Source: Vibrio sp. S17_S38
GTDB lineage: Bacteria > Pseudomonadota > Gammaproteobacteria > Enterobacterales > Vibrionaceae
Direction of reading: 5' to 3'
Length of the DNA stretch: 55,374 nt
NCBI RefSeq assembly: GCF_014694375.1
Contig: NZ_JAAUWW010000021.1
Coordinates: forward strand, 1 to 55,374
Made by a program: the position numbers and the translations under genes. Positions 47,888-55,374 of this stretch are shown in pieces (the first letter of the stretch is position 1; each line of letters starts with the position of its first letter). The notes below the pieces were generated by a model that did no database searches, was not told where the DNA came from, and saw only the letters and a list, made by a program, of their open reading frames with translations.

Positions 47888-49530
47888 TATTTAGAGTCTG
47901 GGAACCACTCTTGCAATAGGTCTCTTGATTTCTCAACTTCTTGAGACCAAGTATTCACGCCCACTACAGTTGGTTTAAGCAAAATAACTAACTCAGTTTT
48001 TTGCGTTATCTGATTAGTATTACGGAATAACCAACCAAGCCCCGGAATATCACCTAATAATGGGACCTTTGTTGTCTGCTCAAGTGTGCTGGTTTTCATC
48101 AAACCGCCAATCACAACCACATCGCCATCTTTTGCTCGCACAACTGAATCAGATTCACGAATAGAACTTCTTGCTAAGGGTAGATTCAGCACTTGATCAT
48201 TGCCGAGATCAATCTCTTGGTTATCAGTCTCCACTTCAATAACCGCAGGATGAACATGTAGCATGACATTACCTTTATCATCAATCTGTGGTGTCACATC
48301 AAGTGAAATACCAGAGAAAAATGGTGTTAAGTCAACATTTTGGCTGGCAATACTATTATCACCACCAGAAATTTCACCATCAACACCAGTGACAAAATAA
48401 CGATCTTGTCCGACTTTAATTACCGCTTTTTGGTTATTGGCAGCGGTTACTCGAGGGCTAGATAGTACATTGAGATCGCCTTGAGTCGCCATGAAATTCA
48501 TAACAGCACTAAAGTTACCATCAGACACCACCACATTGGTGCCTCCCCCCAATAAATCACCAATCGTATTTAAGCCAGGGATGCTCCCACCGCCTGAAGT
48601 TCCACCTGAAATAGTCGTACCACCAATCGAACCACCTAAATTAGACCAATTAATACCTTGCTGATAGCCATCACTTAATGTGACTTCCATGATTTTCGCT
48701 TCAAGGATCACTTGTCGGTGCATGCGCTTGGCTGAAATACCTAAGAATTTATGAATTTCACGTAATTCATTTGGATAAGCACGAACCGTAATTACACTGG
48801 CTTGAGGTGAAACGATCACACTACGACCTCCATCATTGCCCACCATTGCTTTTACCGCTTTTTGCAGCTGAGGCCAAAAATCACTTTCGCTGGTGGTTTC
48901 AATACGAGTACCTCCTGTCGAGTTCGTCTCACTTGAAGAACTGCCGTTTCCATTATTACTATTACTTCCGCTATTACTGCTGCTATTACTGCTGCTGTTA
49001 TTGTTATCGTCGTATTCAGATGTCACAGACCCTGTTGTGATCGTAGTTAATGACAAGCCCTTACGTTTAAATTGCAAATAATCCACAGGAATGGTTTCAG
49101 TCCGCAAACCTGCTGGGTAAATTTGAATAACCTTACCGCTCTTGGCAATATCGTAACCATAAATATCACGCACCGAATTCAATACCTCATCTAAAGTGAC
49201 ATCAGAAAGGTTTAAGGTAATTTTACCCGACACATCAGGGTGAATAATCGTGCTGTAATCTGTTCCTTGAACTAAGCTTGCAAAAAATGCTTTTGCATCC
49301 ACATTTTGAGCTTGAACTCGAAAACGCTTTACCGGCTTAGACTTTCCTTTAACACCCTCAATATCAGGCATTAAATCCGCTTGAACGGAATCGGGCAGAT
49401 CATCAATCGAGCTACTATTATTATCATTCACGGCTTCATTTAAGGCTTGCTTGATTTCAACCGGATCTCGATGTCCCATCGAACATCCCATTAATGAGAC
49501 CATCATGATACTTATAATGATTTTGCGCAT
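47887..49530 (-). CDS. mshL: MSHA outer-membrane secretin MshL
   Basis: The 547-residue secretin forms the outer-membrane channel for the MSHA pilus. The N-terminal signal ends in a lipobox (SLMGC), so it should be a lipoprotein. A secretin/TonB short N-terminal domain (about residues 75-145) is followed by an Asn/Ser-only linker (about 178-205). An N1-type domain with ASVITVRAYPNELREIHKFL comes next, then the C-terminal secretin domain with VIGGLMKTS and LLGDIPGLGWLFRN, and the closing ELVILLKPTVV. The frame is intact. It lies between mshK and mshM. Confidence 0.92.
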   Translation of the reverse strand: MRKIIISIMMVSLMGCSMGHRDPVEIKQALNEAVNDNNSSSIDDLPDSVQADLMPDIEGVKGKSKPVKRFRVQAQNVDAKAFFASLVQGTDYSTIIHPDVSGKITLNLSDVTLDEVLNSVRDIYGYDIAKSGKVIQIYPAGLRTETIPVDYLQFKRKGLSLTTITTGSVTSEYDDNNNSSSNSSSNSGSNSNNGNGSSSSETNSTGGTRIETTSESDFWPQLQKAVKAMVGNDGGRSVIVSPQASVITVRAYPNELREIHKFLGISAKRMHRQVILEAKIMEVTLSDGYQQGINWSNLGGSIGGTTISGGTSGGGSIPGLNTIGDLLGGGTNVVVSDGNFSAVMNFMATQGDLNVLSSPRVTAANNQKAVIKVGQDRYFVTGVDGEISGGDNSIASQNVDLTPFFSGISLDVTPQIDDKGNVMLHVHPAVIEVETDNQEIDLGNDQVLNLPLARSSIRESDSVVRAKDGDVVVIGGLMKTSTLEQTTKVPLLGDIPGLGWLFRNTNQITQKTELVILLKPTVVGVNTWSQEVEKSRDLLQEWFPDSK

Positions 49531-49545
49531 ATTAACTTTGCAACC

Positions 49546-49863
49546 TTAATGTTTAATAACTTGTGTAAAGAGTTCTAAATGCCATGTTTTAGAGCCGCGA
49601 GTTAACGTCACTTTTTTTTCATCAATATTGTTTATACGATAACCATTAATAGACTCACCAGAGCTTATAACTTTATCATTCAAAATAGCGATGCACGGGC
49701 TATCTTTTTGACAAATAATGCTTTGTAAAACAGGTACATTATATTGAACACGTTTAGGCTTTTCTGATGCAGATAGCCAACCTAATGGGGCGGTAGGATC
49801 TTGCGCACCAGATGCACAATGAGACGTCATAACAAGAAGTGCTAACAATAAGGATCTAGCCAC
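49546..49863 (-). CDS. mshK: MSHA biogenesis protein MshK
   Basis: The 105-residue protein has an N-terminal signal peptide (LLLALLVMTSHCASGA) followed by DPTAPLGWL, the conserved start of MshK. The C-terminal part looks like a PilP-type HR domain, with residues INGYRINNIDEKKVTLTRGSKTWHLEL. It probably links the inner-membrane MshI/MshJ complex to the MshL secretin. It overlaps the end of mshJ by eight bases. The frame is intact. Confidence 0.86.
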   Translation of the reverse strand: MARSLLLALLVMTSHCASGAQDPTAPLGWLSASEKPKRVQYNVPVLQSIICQKDSPCIAILNDKVISSGESINGYRINNIDEKKVTLTRGSKTWHLELFTQVIKH

Positions 49864-50490
49864 CTATAAACTCCTGTTTTGCACCAAGCGTGTATACGAC
49901 TAACACTAATTCAGCCGTTGGATAGTCGCTCACATTATAGTCAAAACTTCGCCAGTAATATTTCATCGGCATTTGCTCTAGCTGCGACAAATATTTTTGA
50001 ATATCAAAATATTTTCCCGTGATTACTATTTTAACTGGGTGAATATAATAGCCAATATCCGCAGATGAATCACTCAATGTTATTGGCTCACTTGGCTGAG
50101 ATTCGAGTGAAATCAATTTGAGATTATGAGTTTGATCCAGCACACTTTGAAGTAAACTCGCCATAGCAGTTGGAGTCACTAAACTATCCACTACTCCCTC
50201 TAAGCGTAATGATAAATTTTCGCTTTGCTTCATTAAAAGGCCGTATTGTTTATCAACTTCTATATCAGGGTTAGTGTTCAATTTTTTATTAATCTGAGTA
50301 ATTTGACCATATAATTGGCCTATAGATCCTTTTAATGAGTTTAATCTCGATGTTTAATCGAAGCGGGTTCAAGTAAGAAGGCAAAAAATAGGAATAGAAT
50401 CACAACCCAACTTGCGCCAGCGATCATCCACTTCTCTCGAGAAGAAAGCTGCGTATATTTCTCGTTCAGATCTGACCATTGCTGTTTCAT
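49856..50490 (-). pseudogene. mshJ: mshJ (PilO-like), broken by a one-base frameshift
   Basis: An N-terminal frame begins at ATG 50490 and reads MKQQWSDLNEKYTQLSSREKW, a transmembrane helix (about residues 22-40) and LLEPASIKHRD before TAA at 50341-50343. The remainder is in another frame, open from about 50353 to the stop at 49856, with LNSLKGSIGQLYGQITQINKKL and the PilO-type domain (YFDIQKYLSQLEQMPMKYYWRSFDY). Joining the two near 50341-50356 by one missing base gives about 211 residues, the usual MshJ length. A start inside the second frame (50281) would give a product without membrane anchor. MshJ is a PilO-like inner-membrane assembly protein. Confidence 0.85.
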
Positions 50491-51941
50491 TTTTGATTCC
50501 CTGATTTCGAACGTAAAGAGAAAATGACATTATCTTTATCGTCTCGACCGATAGATAAATGCTCAAACGTTCGACCGACTAAACTCAATTCATCTTTAAA
50601 TTGCCCAACCCAGCTAGGAACCACTTCAGGGTTTCGAGCATAACCTTGAACATTAAGCTTATTATCATCAATTTGGATGCTATTTAGCGATATATCGTTC
50701 CGATTCAAATTCGCTAAACTAGACATGACACCTGAGTAGCCTTCTAGTTTTTCATCATCAAAGCTGTTAATCACATTTAGAGAATCTTGTTTCGTTTTCA
50801 CATCTTCTTTTAAACGGGAAATAGCCGCAATTTTTGCTGGAGAAGGTTTGTGTGCTATTAATTTTTGATCGAGTGATTTTTTTTCCGTTAACAGCGTCGT
50901 AGATTCATGATTAAGCTTAGATACTTCGTTACTTAAGCTATTATTTTGATAACTGTAAACACCATAAATAATCATCATAATAAAAGAAATCAATGCCTAA
51001 CTAGAGACAATAAGGTTTAAATCGAACCATTCTTTTTGCGGTTGTAAATGAGCGGGATAAAGATTGATACCTTGCAAACCATGCTTATAAGCCTCAACCG
51101 CCAAGATACCACCGCTTTGATTGCCTCCATGGCGAAGTCTCAGTGGTTCAACATTGATATTCAAACGGTCCTGTAACTCTTTTTGCAACTCTTCAACGTC
51201 TTCATCATCACAGCACAGCATCAATTTATTAATTTGAACTTGCTTCAATTGGGACGACAAATAATCCATTGATCGTTGCAGTTCTAATGCTAAATCATCT
51301 TGTAGAAGAGAACTTGAAAAATTCCCCGTAATCGGAGGTACGACACCTCGAATAGTACGGTGGAAAACAGAAACCCCATCAACAAAAGCGCCAATTTTAA
51401 ATTCGCTATTACTATTGCGGTGAAGCAGCATAAAAGGAGATGAATGAGAATTAACTGCCCAAACTTGATCTTCTGGCAATATTTGCAGTAATTCAATATT
51501 ACGCTGGATGAGTTCAGATTGAATCTCATCCAACAGCTTTTTAGTAATGACATAAGCTTGTATTTTAGTACTGTGCGGAAGTTCCACACCATCAGAAATA
51601 ATATCGGCAATACGACCTGTGATAAGATCTTTTAATAAAAAAGGTAAAGCAACTGACCATTCATTTTTAGGTATGGCTGGTTTATCTATTTGATAACTAT
51701 GATAAAGGTGTGAACCTAGCGTTACACTAGCTTGCAGGTTGTTATAACCTTCGTTATCTAAAGCAACGCCTAATTGAGTCTGCCAATTTTTATCCTCTAA
51801 CTTTAAGACAATGGCTGGCTCGATCGCTGATTCTTCGGTGATTTTTGACAAATAAATACCATCACTGAATATAACAATACTCAGTGATGACTTACCTGGC
51901 TTCTTCGAAGTAAACCTTTGTAGAAATGAGGTCATACTCAT
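50487..51941 (-). pseudogene. mshI: mshI (PilM-PilN fusion), interrupted by an in-frame amber codon
   Basis: The frame from ATG 51941 encodes a PilM-like actin-fold part (about residues 1-290), then GINLYPAHLQPQKEWFDLNL, which is the PilN-type cytoplasmic motif. A TAG follows at 50997-50999 and then the same frame continues with ALISFIMMIIYGVYSYQNN (the PilN transmembrane helix), a coiled coil and a periplasmic domain to 50487. Restoring one codon gives 484 residues, the usual size of an undivided MshI. TGG to TAG would be a single base change in a place where an aromatic residue is natural. The truncated 314-residue product would lack its membrane anchor. It overlaps mshJ by four bases. Confidence 0.82.
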
Positions 51942-51974
51942 GATGTTGTTACTTTCCTCTATTATTACTAACCG

Positions 51975-53996
51975 TTATCGCCAACGATTCCTTCGGCCTG
52001 GTTTAATCGATTTAGTTAATGTTTCATTTTTTGTTAGTTCTAATGATGACAGTTCTAGTGGTAATAGCTGAGATTCAGGTTCAAAAAATCGACCTTGAGC
52101 CCCACTTAAGCCTAAACTATCGAGTACTTTCCACTCTTTTTCATCTTCAACGCCAACTGCCAAAATCTTGATATCGTTATCGACACATGAACCCAATAAG
52201 CTTCGAATAAATAATTGATTCTCACTGCGTAAGTGAATCTGTTTAATTAAACTTCGATGTAATTTTAAATACGTAATAGGTAAATCTTTCGTATAATGAG
52301 TGCTCACAATTGTTCGGCCAACTTGATTAACAATTACCTTACAGCCTAAACCAGCAAGCATTTTTACAACTGGTCGCATACAGTCCAAATTATTAACCAA
52401 ACTGCCTTCTACAAACTCAAAAGATAGCCTATGTCTTACATTTTTTGGTAATTGTAATAATTCATAACGAAGCCAGTTTGTGTAAGCCCTCTTTTTAAAT
52501 GGTTCTACAAAGAGATTAATTGAATAATTGGTGCTAGTGTCGCTTTCTTTGAGATGAGTAAAAATAACATTAATGCTCGTTTGATCTAATTTTTTCTCGT
52601 ACCCAACTTGTTCAATGGCGGTTAAAAATCTAGAAGCTTTAACAACCGCACCAGATTCATCTCTTATTCTTGTAAATAGCTCATAATGCTCGATGTCTTG
52701 GCGGCTTTCATTAATTAAATAGCAAGGTTGCTGAAAAATAATAATACCTTCATATGTCAAAGCTACATCAAATAAATTTCTCCAACGAACCCCTCCTCGA
52801 TATTCAAGAGATGTACTCATTTTCTTTTTATATCGAGCCCAACCATTGAGTTCATCAAGACGAGCCGTTTTTAATGCAGTTTCTGCTTCATCGATAATTC
52901 GTCCACGGCGCTCTCCTTGAGAAAAGGCACTTAAGCCAATATGACACCAATTATTTATATCCCCTCCCTCTGGTGGAGTGAGTTTTTTTAATTGATTAAT
53001 GCACTGAGCAGCCATCGTTGAAATTTCTTTTTCAGATTGATGAGGTATCATTAAAGCAAATTGGGAATCATAATATCGAGAAAAAACCGAATTAGGGTAT
53101 TTTTGAATCAGATTTGATAAGACTTGGCCAACTTCAATTAAGAAGGCGTCAGCTTGTCCTTTACCAGCCTCCTCAGCGATATCTTCCCAGTCATTAAGTG
53201 AGACGACTAATACACCACCTGTCACCCCTGTTTCTTGTAAAGCAGATTCTAATTTGCTGTCAAATAATACTCGGTTAGCAGCCCCTGTTAACTGATCTAG
53301 AAAGGTATGTGTACGGATGAAAGTATCAAAACGGCTCCTTTCTTGACGAGCATCTTGTAATTCATCAATCAATCTATCTAAAGCTTCACTTGCGGTATAA
53401 GGCCATTCTCTTTCATCCCCTTTCGCAAATTTTTCAACCTGTCCAGCAAGTATCATTCGTCCACGTTCTTCAAGCAATTCAGAGCCATACAGTTGCTCTT
53501 TTAACCACTTCAAACCTTGAATCAAACAAAAAACAACCAGAGCAACGGCTAAAGTTAATGAGGAAAAAGCTTGAAAAGAATAATTATTATTGGTGTAAAG
53601 AGGCATGATTTTAAATGACGCAACATAGCCAGTATTTTGATCTAAAGGGATAGCTTTTTGATAAAGAAGTGAAGCATCTTGAGCGGGTTGTTTTAGCGCA
53701 GTATCGGTAAATAAATAAATCACACCAGCTGAAGAGGTTAATTTAAATTCAGCAACATTATTAGTTTGTAACAATTTAGGTAACCAATGACGCATAGAAT
53801 CAAAATCTTGTGAAGAAGACAATTCCTGATCAACCACCTGGGTAAGACGTTTTAAATTTTGGTCTATATAATCATTACCCATTTTCTGGAAGGTAAAAAC
53901 ACCGCCAACAAATAAAATAAACATAGCGGCAAGCACAATGATGGTAACAAAGGAGACTAAACGAGTGCTTATCTTTAATGTTGGAGTATATCTCAT
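51975..53996 (-). CDS. csrD: Regulatory protein CsrD (MshH)
   Basis: The 673-residue inner-membrane protein has transmembrane segments at about residues 13-33 and 148-165, and a HAMP-like region. A degenerate GGDEF domain follows (SRYYDSQFALMI in place of RxGGDEF), then a degenerate EAL domain (HYELFTRI instead of EALxR, further acids lacking). Such CsrD proteins do not make or break cyclic di-GMP. They promote RNase E-dependent decay of CsrB-type small RNAs and so free CsrA. In vibrios it sits first in the msh locus. The frame is intact while the pilus genes behind it are damaged. Confidence 0.92.
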   Translation of the reverse strand: MRYTPTLKISTRLVSFVTIIVLAAMFILFVGGVFTFQKMGNDYIDQNLKRLTQVVDQELSSSQDFDSMRHWLPKLLQTNNVAEFKLTSSAGVIYLFTDTALKQPAQDASLLYQKAIPLDQNTGYVASFKIMPLYTNNNYSFQAFSSLTLAVALVVFCLIQGLKWLKEQLYGSELLEERGRMILAGQVEKFAKGDEREWPYTASEALDRLIDELQDARQERSRFDTFIRTHTFLDQLTGAANRVLFDSKLESALQETGVTGGVLVVSLNDWEDIAEEAGKGQADAFLIEVGQVLSNLIQKYPNSVFSRYYDSQFALMIPHQSEKEISTMAAQCINQLKKLTPPEGGDINNWCHIGLSAFSQGERRGRIIDEAETALKTARLDELNGWARYKKKMSTSLEYRGGVRWRNLFDVALTYEGIIIFQQPCYLINESRQDIEHYELFTRIRDESGAVVKASRFLTAIEQVGYEKKLDQTSINVIFTHLKESDTSTNYSINLFVEPFKKRAYTNWLRYELLQLPKNVRHRLSFEFVEGSLVNNLDCMRPVVKMLAGLGCKVIVNQVGRTIVSTHYTKDLPITYLKLHRSLIKQIHLRSENQLFIRSLLGSCVDNDIKILAVGVEDEKEWKVLDSLGLSGAQGRFFEPESQLLPLELSSLELTKNETLTKSIKPGRRNRWR

Positions 53997-54134
53997 TTAA
54001 CTATTCCATTTAATTCGTTACTAGCATCCTGCTATACCCGTCTTACTTTGGTATGTATGAACTTATGGTATATATGAGCTTAATATTATTACTTAAACGA
54101 TAATAAAACATATATTACTTTATATAAATATAAC

Positions 54135-54158
54135 AAAAGCCGCAAAATTGCGGCTTTT
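54135..54158. terminator. Bidirectional terminator
   Basis: AAAAGCCGC and GCGGCTTTT enclose a short A/T loop, with T residues after it in both directions. On the minus strand it would end transcription from the helicase remnant before csrD. Confidence 0.75.
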
Positions 54159-54257
54159 TATAGTATAAATATTTATTAAGCTGGGCGATAAAACTTAACA
54201 AAAACTTTTCTTTAATACCGACTATAAAGGTTAACTAAGACAAATAAAACCAAAACA

Positions 54258-54311
54258 GGGTCAGTACAATTAAAATTTCCATATTAATCAAAAATATAGA
54301 GATACTGACCC
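54258..54311. repeat. 9-bp inverted repeat with GGGTCAGT ends
   Basis: GGGTCAGTA at 54258-54266 is exactly complementary to TACTGACCC at 54303-54311, with 36 A/T-rich bases between. It resembles the GGGTCAG-type motifs that accompany REP-associated tyrosine transposase (RAYT) genes in vibrios, but no transposase is present here. Confidence 0.5.
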
Positions 54312-54382
54312 CATTTGAAAAATCAACCTTTCACGAGCCAAACGTGTAAAAACATCCGCATTTTTACTTAATTCAGCTCTAT

Positions 54383-55273
54383 TTAAGCATTTTTCAACAT
54401 TTCTGACAAAGCTGTTTTGCGTGTATCCAAAGCACTGCGCTTGTTTATCCCATACTGAAAGTCATACTCCTTACCAATGATATGTACCTTACTTTCGGCT
54501 CGTGTTATGGCTGTATAAAGCCAACTTCGATCAAGCAACAAGCTTCGCTCCAGCAGCACGATTACATTCTCAGCTTGCGAGCCTTGCAACTTATGTAGCG
54601 TTAGTGCGTAAGCCAGCTCTATGTATTCGAATAGCTGCCAATCGACCTTTAAAGATCTTTTGCTTCCATCCTCGCCAATATCCTCTAGCTCAATGACACA
54701 TGCATACTCTTCGGTTGCTTCAGCGTTTGTTATCACGCCCAAAGTGCCATTTTGAACATCGTATTTATAGTTTGTCAGGGTTATAACTATTGGGTCGCCT
54801 TCTCTGAACTCATAGTTTCCTTTAGTGATCGGCATATTTGTTAGATCAAGTAACCGACCATTAGGGTTCACCTCTGCTTGTAACTTGAGGTTAGCATTTC
54901 TTACGGTGGCATTCGTCGATGCTACAATCATCGCCCTGTCGTATTTCAAATACACCGACACAGCGTCCTGAAGCAGGTCATCACTTGATTCATGGAACGT
55001 AATATCAGACGTCGTTAAAGAAGATGGCTTATTGCCATTGCGTATGTCATTCGAATACGCAGGAATAGAACTAATAGCGCCTTGTCGCTTAACCACATCT
55101 AGTTCGACATGATTGATTACCCCACTCTTAATAACATCATGCAAAATTAACCCTGCATTGATCGGAGGTAACTGATTAGGATCTCCCACGAGTACGATCC
55201 TTGACTTGTCGGAGAACAAAGTAACCAAACGCCACATAGTGTAAGCGTCTAGCATCGACGCTTCGTCAATCAG
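54383..55273 (-). pseudogene. RecD-like helicase/ATPase, N-terminal part removed by IS insertion
   Basis: The remaining ~297 residues are the C-terminal half of a superfamily 1B helicase of the RecD/TraI type. They start at the Walker B strand LIDEASMLD, followed by motif III GDPNQLPPI, a central part, LTLHKLQGSQAENVIVLL (motif V region) and LYTAITRAESKVHIIG (motif VI). Walker A and everything before it are missing, because the IS end begins at about 55274. Without ATP binding it cannot act. It was probably part of a mobile or defence-related island inserted upstream of csrD, which is an inference from context. The frame continues four codons into the IS end, where a GTG could serve as start. 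Confidence 0.78.
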
Positions 55274-55374
55274 TGTCACCACCAGTGCAAAAATGATCCA
55301 CTAACACCAATTGAAAATTGATCCACTTGGTATCATTCAGTTTTAACAAAACTGGATGGTGATTATGTTAACCA
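55274..55374 (+). mobile_element. Terminal part of an IS21-like insertion sequence (right window edge)
   Basis: This is the same element end as at the left edge, in inverted orientation (identical over 55272-55372 versus 1-101), with the tip TGTCACCACC at 55274. The body of the element lies beyond the right edge. The flanking DNA differs from that at the left edge (only two bases next to the tip are the same), so these are two different insertion sites. Confidence 0.7.

Larger units (their letters stand above)
53997..54382. other. Gene-free AT-rich region upstream of csrD
   Basis: These 386 bases hold the csrD promoter region, a terminator-like hairpin (54135-54158) and a 9-bp inverted repeat (54258-54311) described separately. 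No gene is visible. In V. cholerae I recall ssb in this neighbourhood, but there is no sign of it here. Confidence 0.6.

Noticed and set aside
48807..49081. Plus-strand open frames opposite mshL, very rich in Leu/Tyr/Cys
   Set aside because: They are the complement of the Asn/Ser codon repeats in mshL and have no start signals or family similarity.
50487..50993. A separate mshI2 (PilN-like) gene
   Set aside because: It would start inside its own membrane helix with no ribosome binding site, and the PilN cytoplasmic motif lies upstream in the same frame. An amber mutation in a fused mshI fits better.
51975..53996. CsrD as an active cyclic di-GMP enzyme
   Set aside because: Both the GGDEF and EAL signatures are degenerate, as is normal for CsrD/MshH.

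Overview
The window looks like a chromosomal contig of a Vibrionaceae gammaproteobacterium (Vibrio or a close relative). The DNA is AT-rich (about 40% G+C by eye). Core envelope and housekeeping genes appear in orders characteristic of vibrios: rraB/argF, pyrBI-ridA, murA-ibaG-mlaBCDEF, yrbG-kdsDC-lptCAB-rpoN-hpf-ptsN-rapZ-npr, mgtE, pmbA/darP, mreBCD-maf-rng-yhdP-nit-tldD, and an MSHA pilus (msh) locus headed by csrD. Both ends of the window carry the same 101 bp in inverted orientation. This looks like one end of an IS21-like insertion sequence, so the window is probably bounded by two IS copies, each of which cut a gene (a GNAT acetyltransferase on the left, a RecD-like helicase on the right).

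Layout. 1-5.2 kb: IS end, truncated acetyltransferase, a GH2-like beta-sandwich protein, rraB, argF with a probable ARG box, and the pyrBI operon with its own leader peptide and attenuator, then ridA. 5.2-12.7 kb: a more variable stretch holding a small periplasmic molybdopterin-fold protein overlapping a membrane diguanylate cyclase, a marR-emrA-emrB efflux operon with a twin-palindrome operator, corA and a PlsC-like acyltransferase. 12.8-17.7 kb (minus strand): Mla phospholipid-trafficking operon ending in ibaG-murA. 18.0-26.1 kb (plus strand): Kdo synthesis, LPS export, sigma-54 and the nitrogen-related PTS genes. 26.3-41 kb: mgtE, pmbA, darP, tldD, nit, yhdP, rng, maf, mreDCB. 41.1-54 kb: the msh locus and csrD. 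54-55.4 kb: non-coding repeat DNA, a broken helicase and the second IS end.

The main observation is that the MSHA pilus locus is being dismantled. Four independent-looking lesions can be read directly. mshI (a PilM+PilN fusion) has an in-frame amber codon at the start of its transmembrane segment. mshJ (PilO-like) is split by a one-base frameshift. mshM is truncated and joined directly to the 3' part of mshA, so the genes expected between them (mshN, mshE, mshG, mshF, mshB) are gone. The secretin (mshL), mshK, minor pilins (mshC, D, O, P), mshQ and the regulator csrD remain open. With no extension ATPase, platform protein or major pilin, no MSHA pilus can be made from this locus.

Other points worth a look: the perfect twin operators in front of marR, the periplasmic sensor/diguanylate cyclase pair whose cyclase carries a decayed EAL-like tail, a set of degenerate ~20-bp repeats between nit and yhdP, and nested hairpins flanking mgtE and kdsD. 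I found no CRISPR array, rRNA, tRNA or prophage, and no convincing new multi-gene system.
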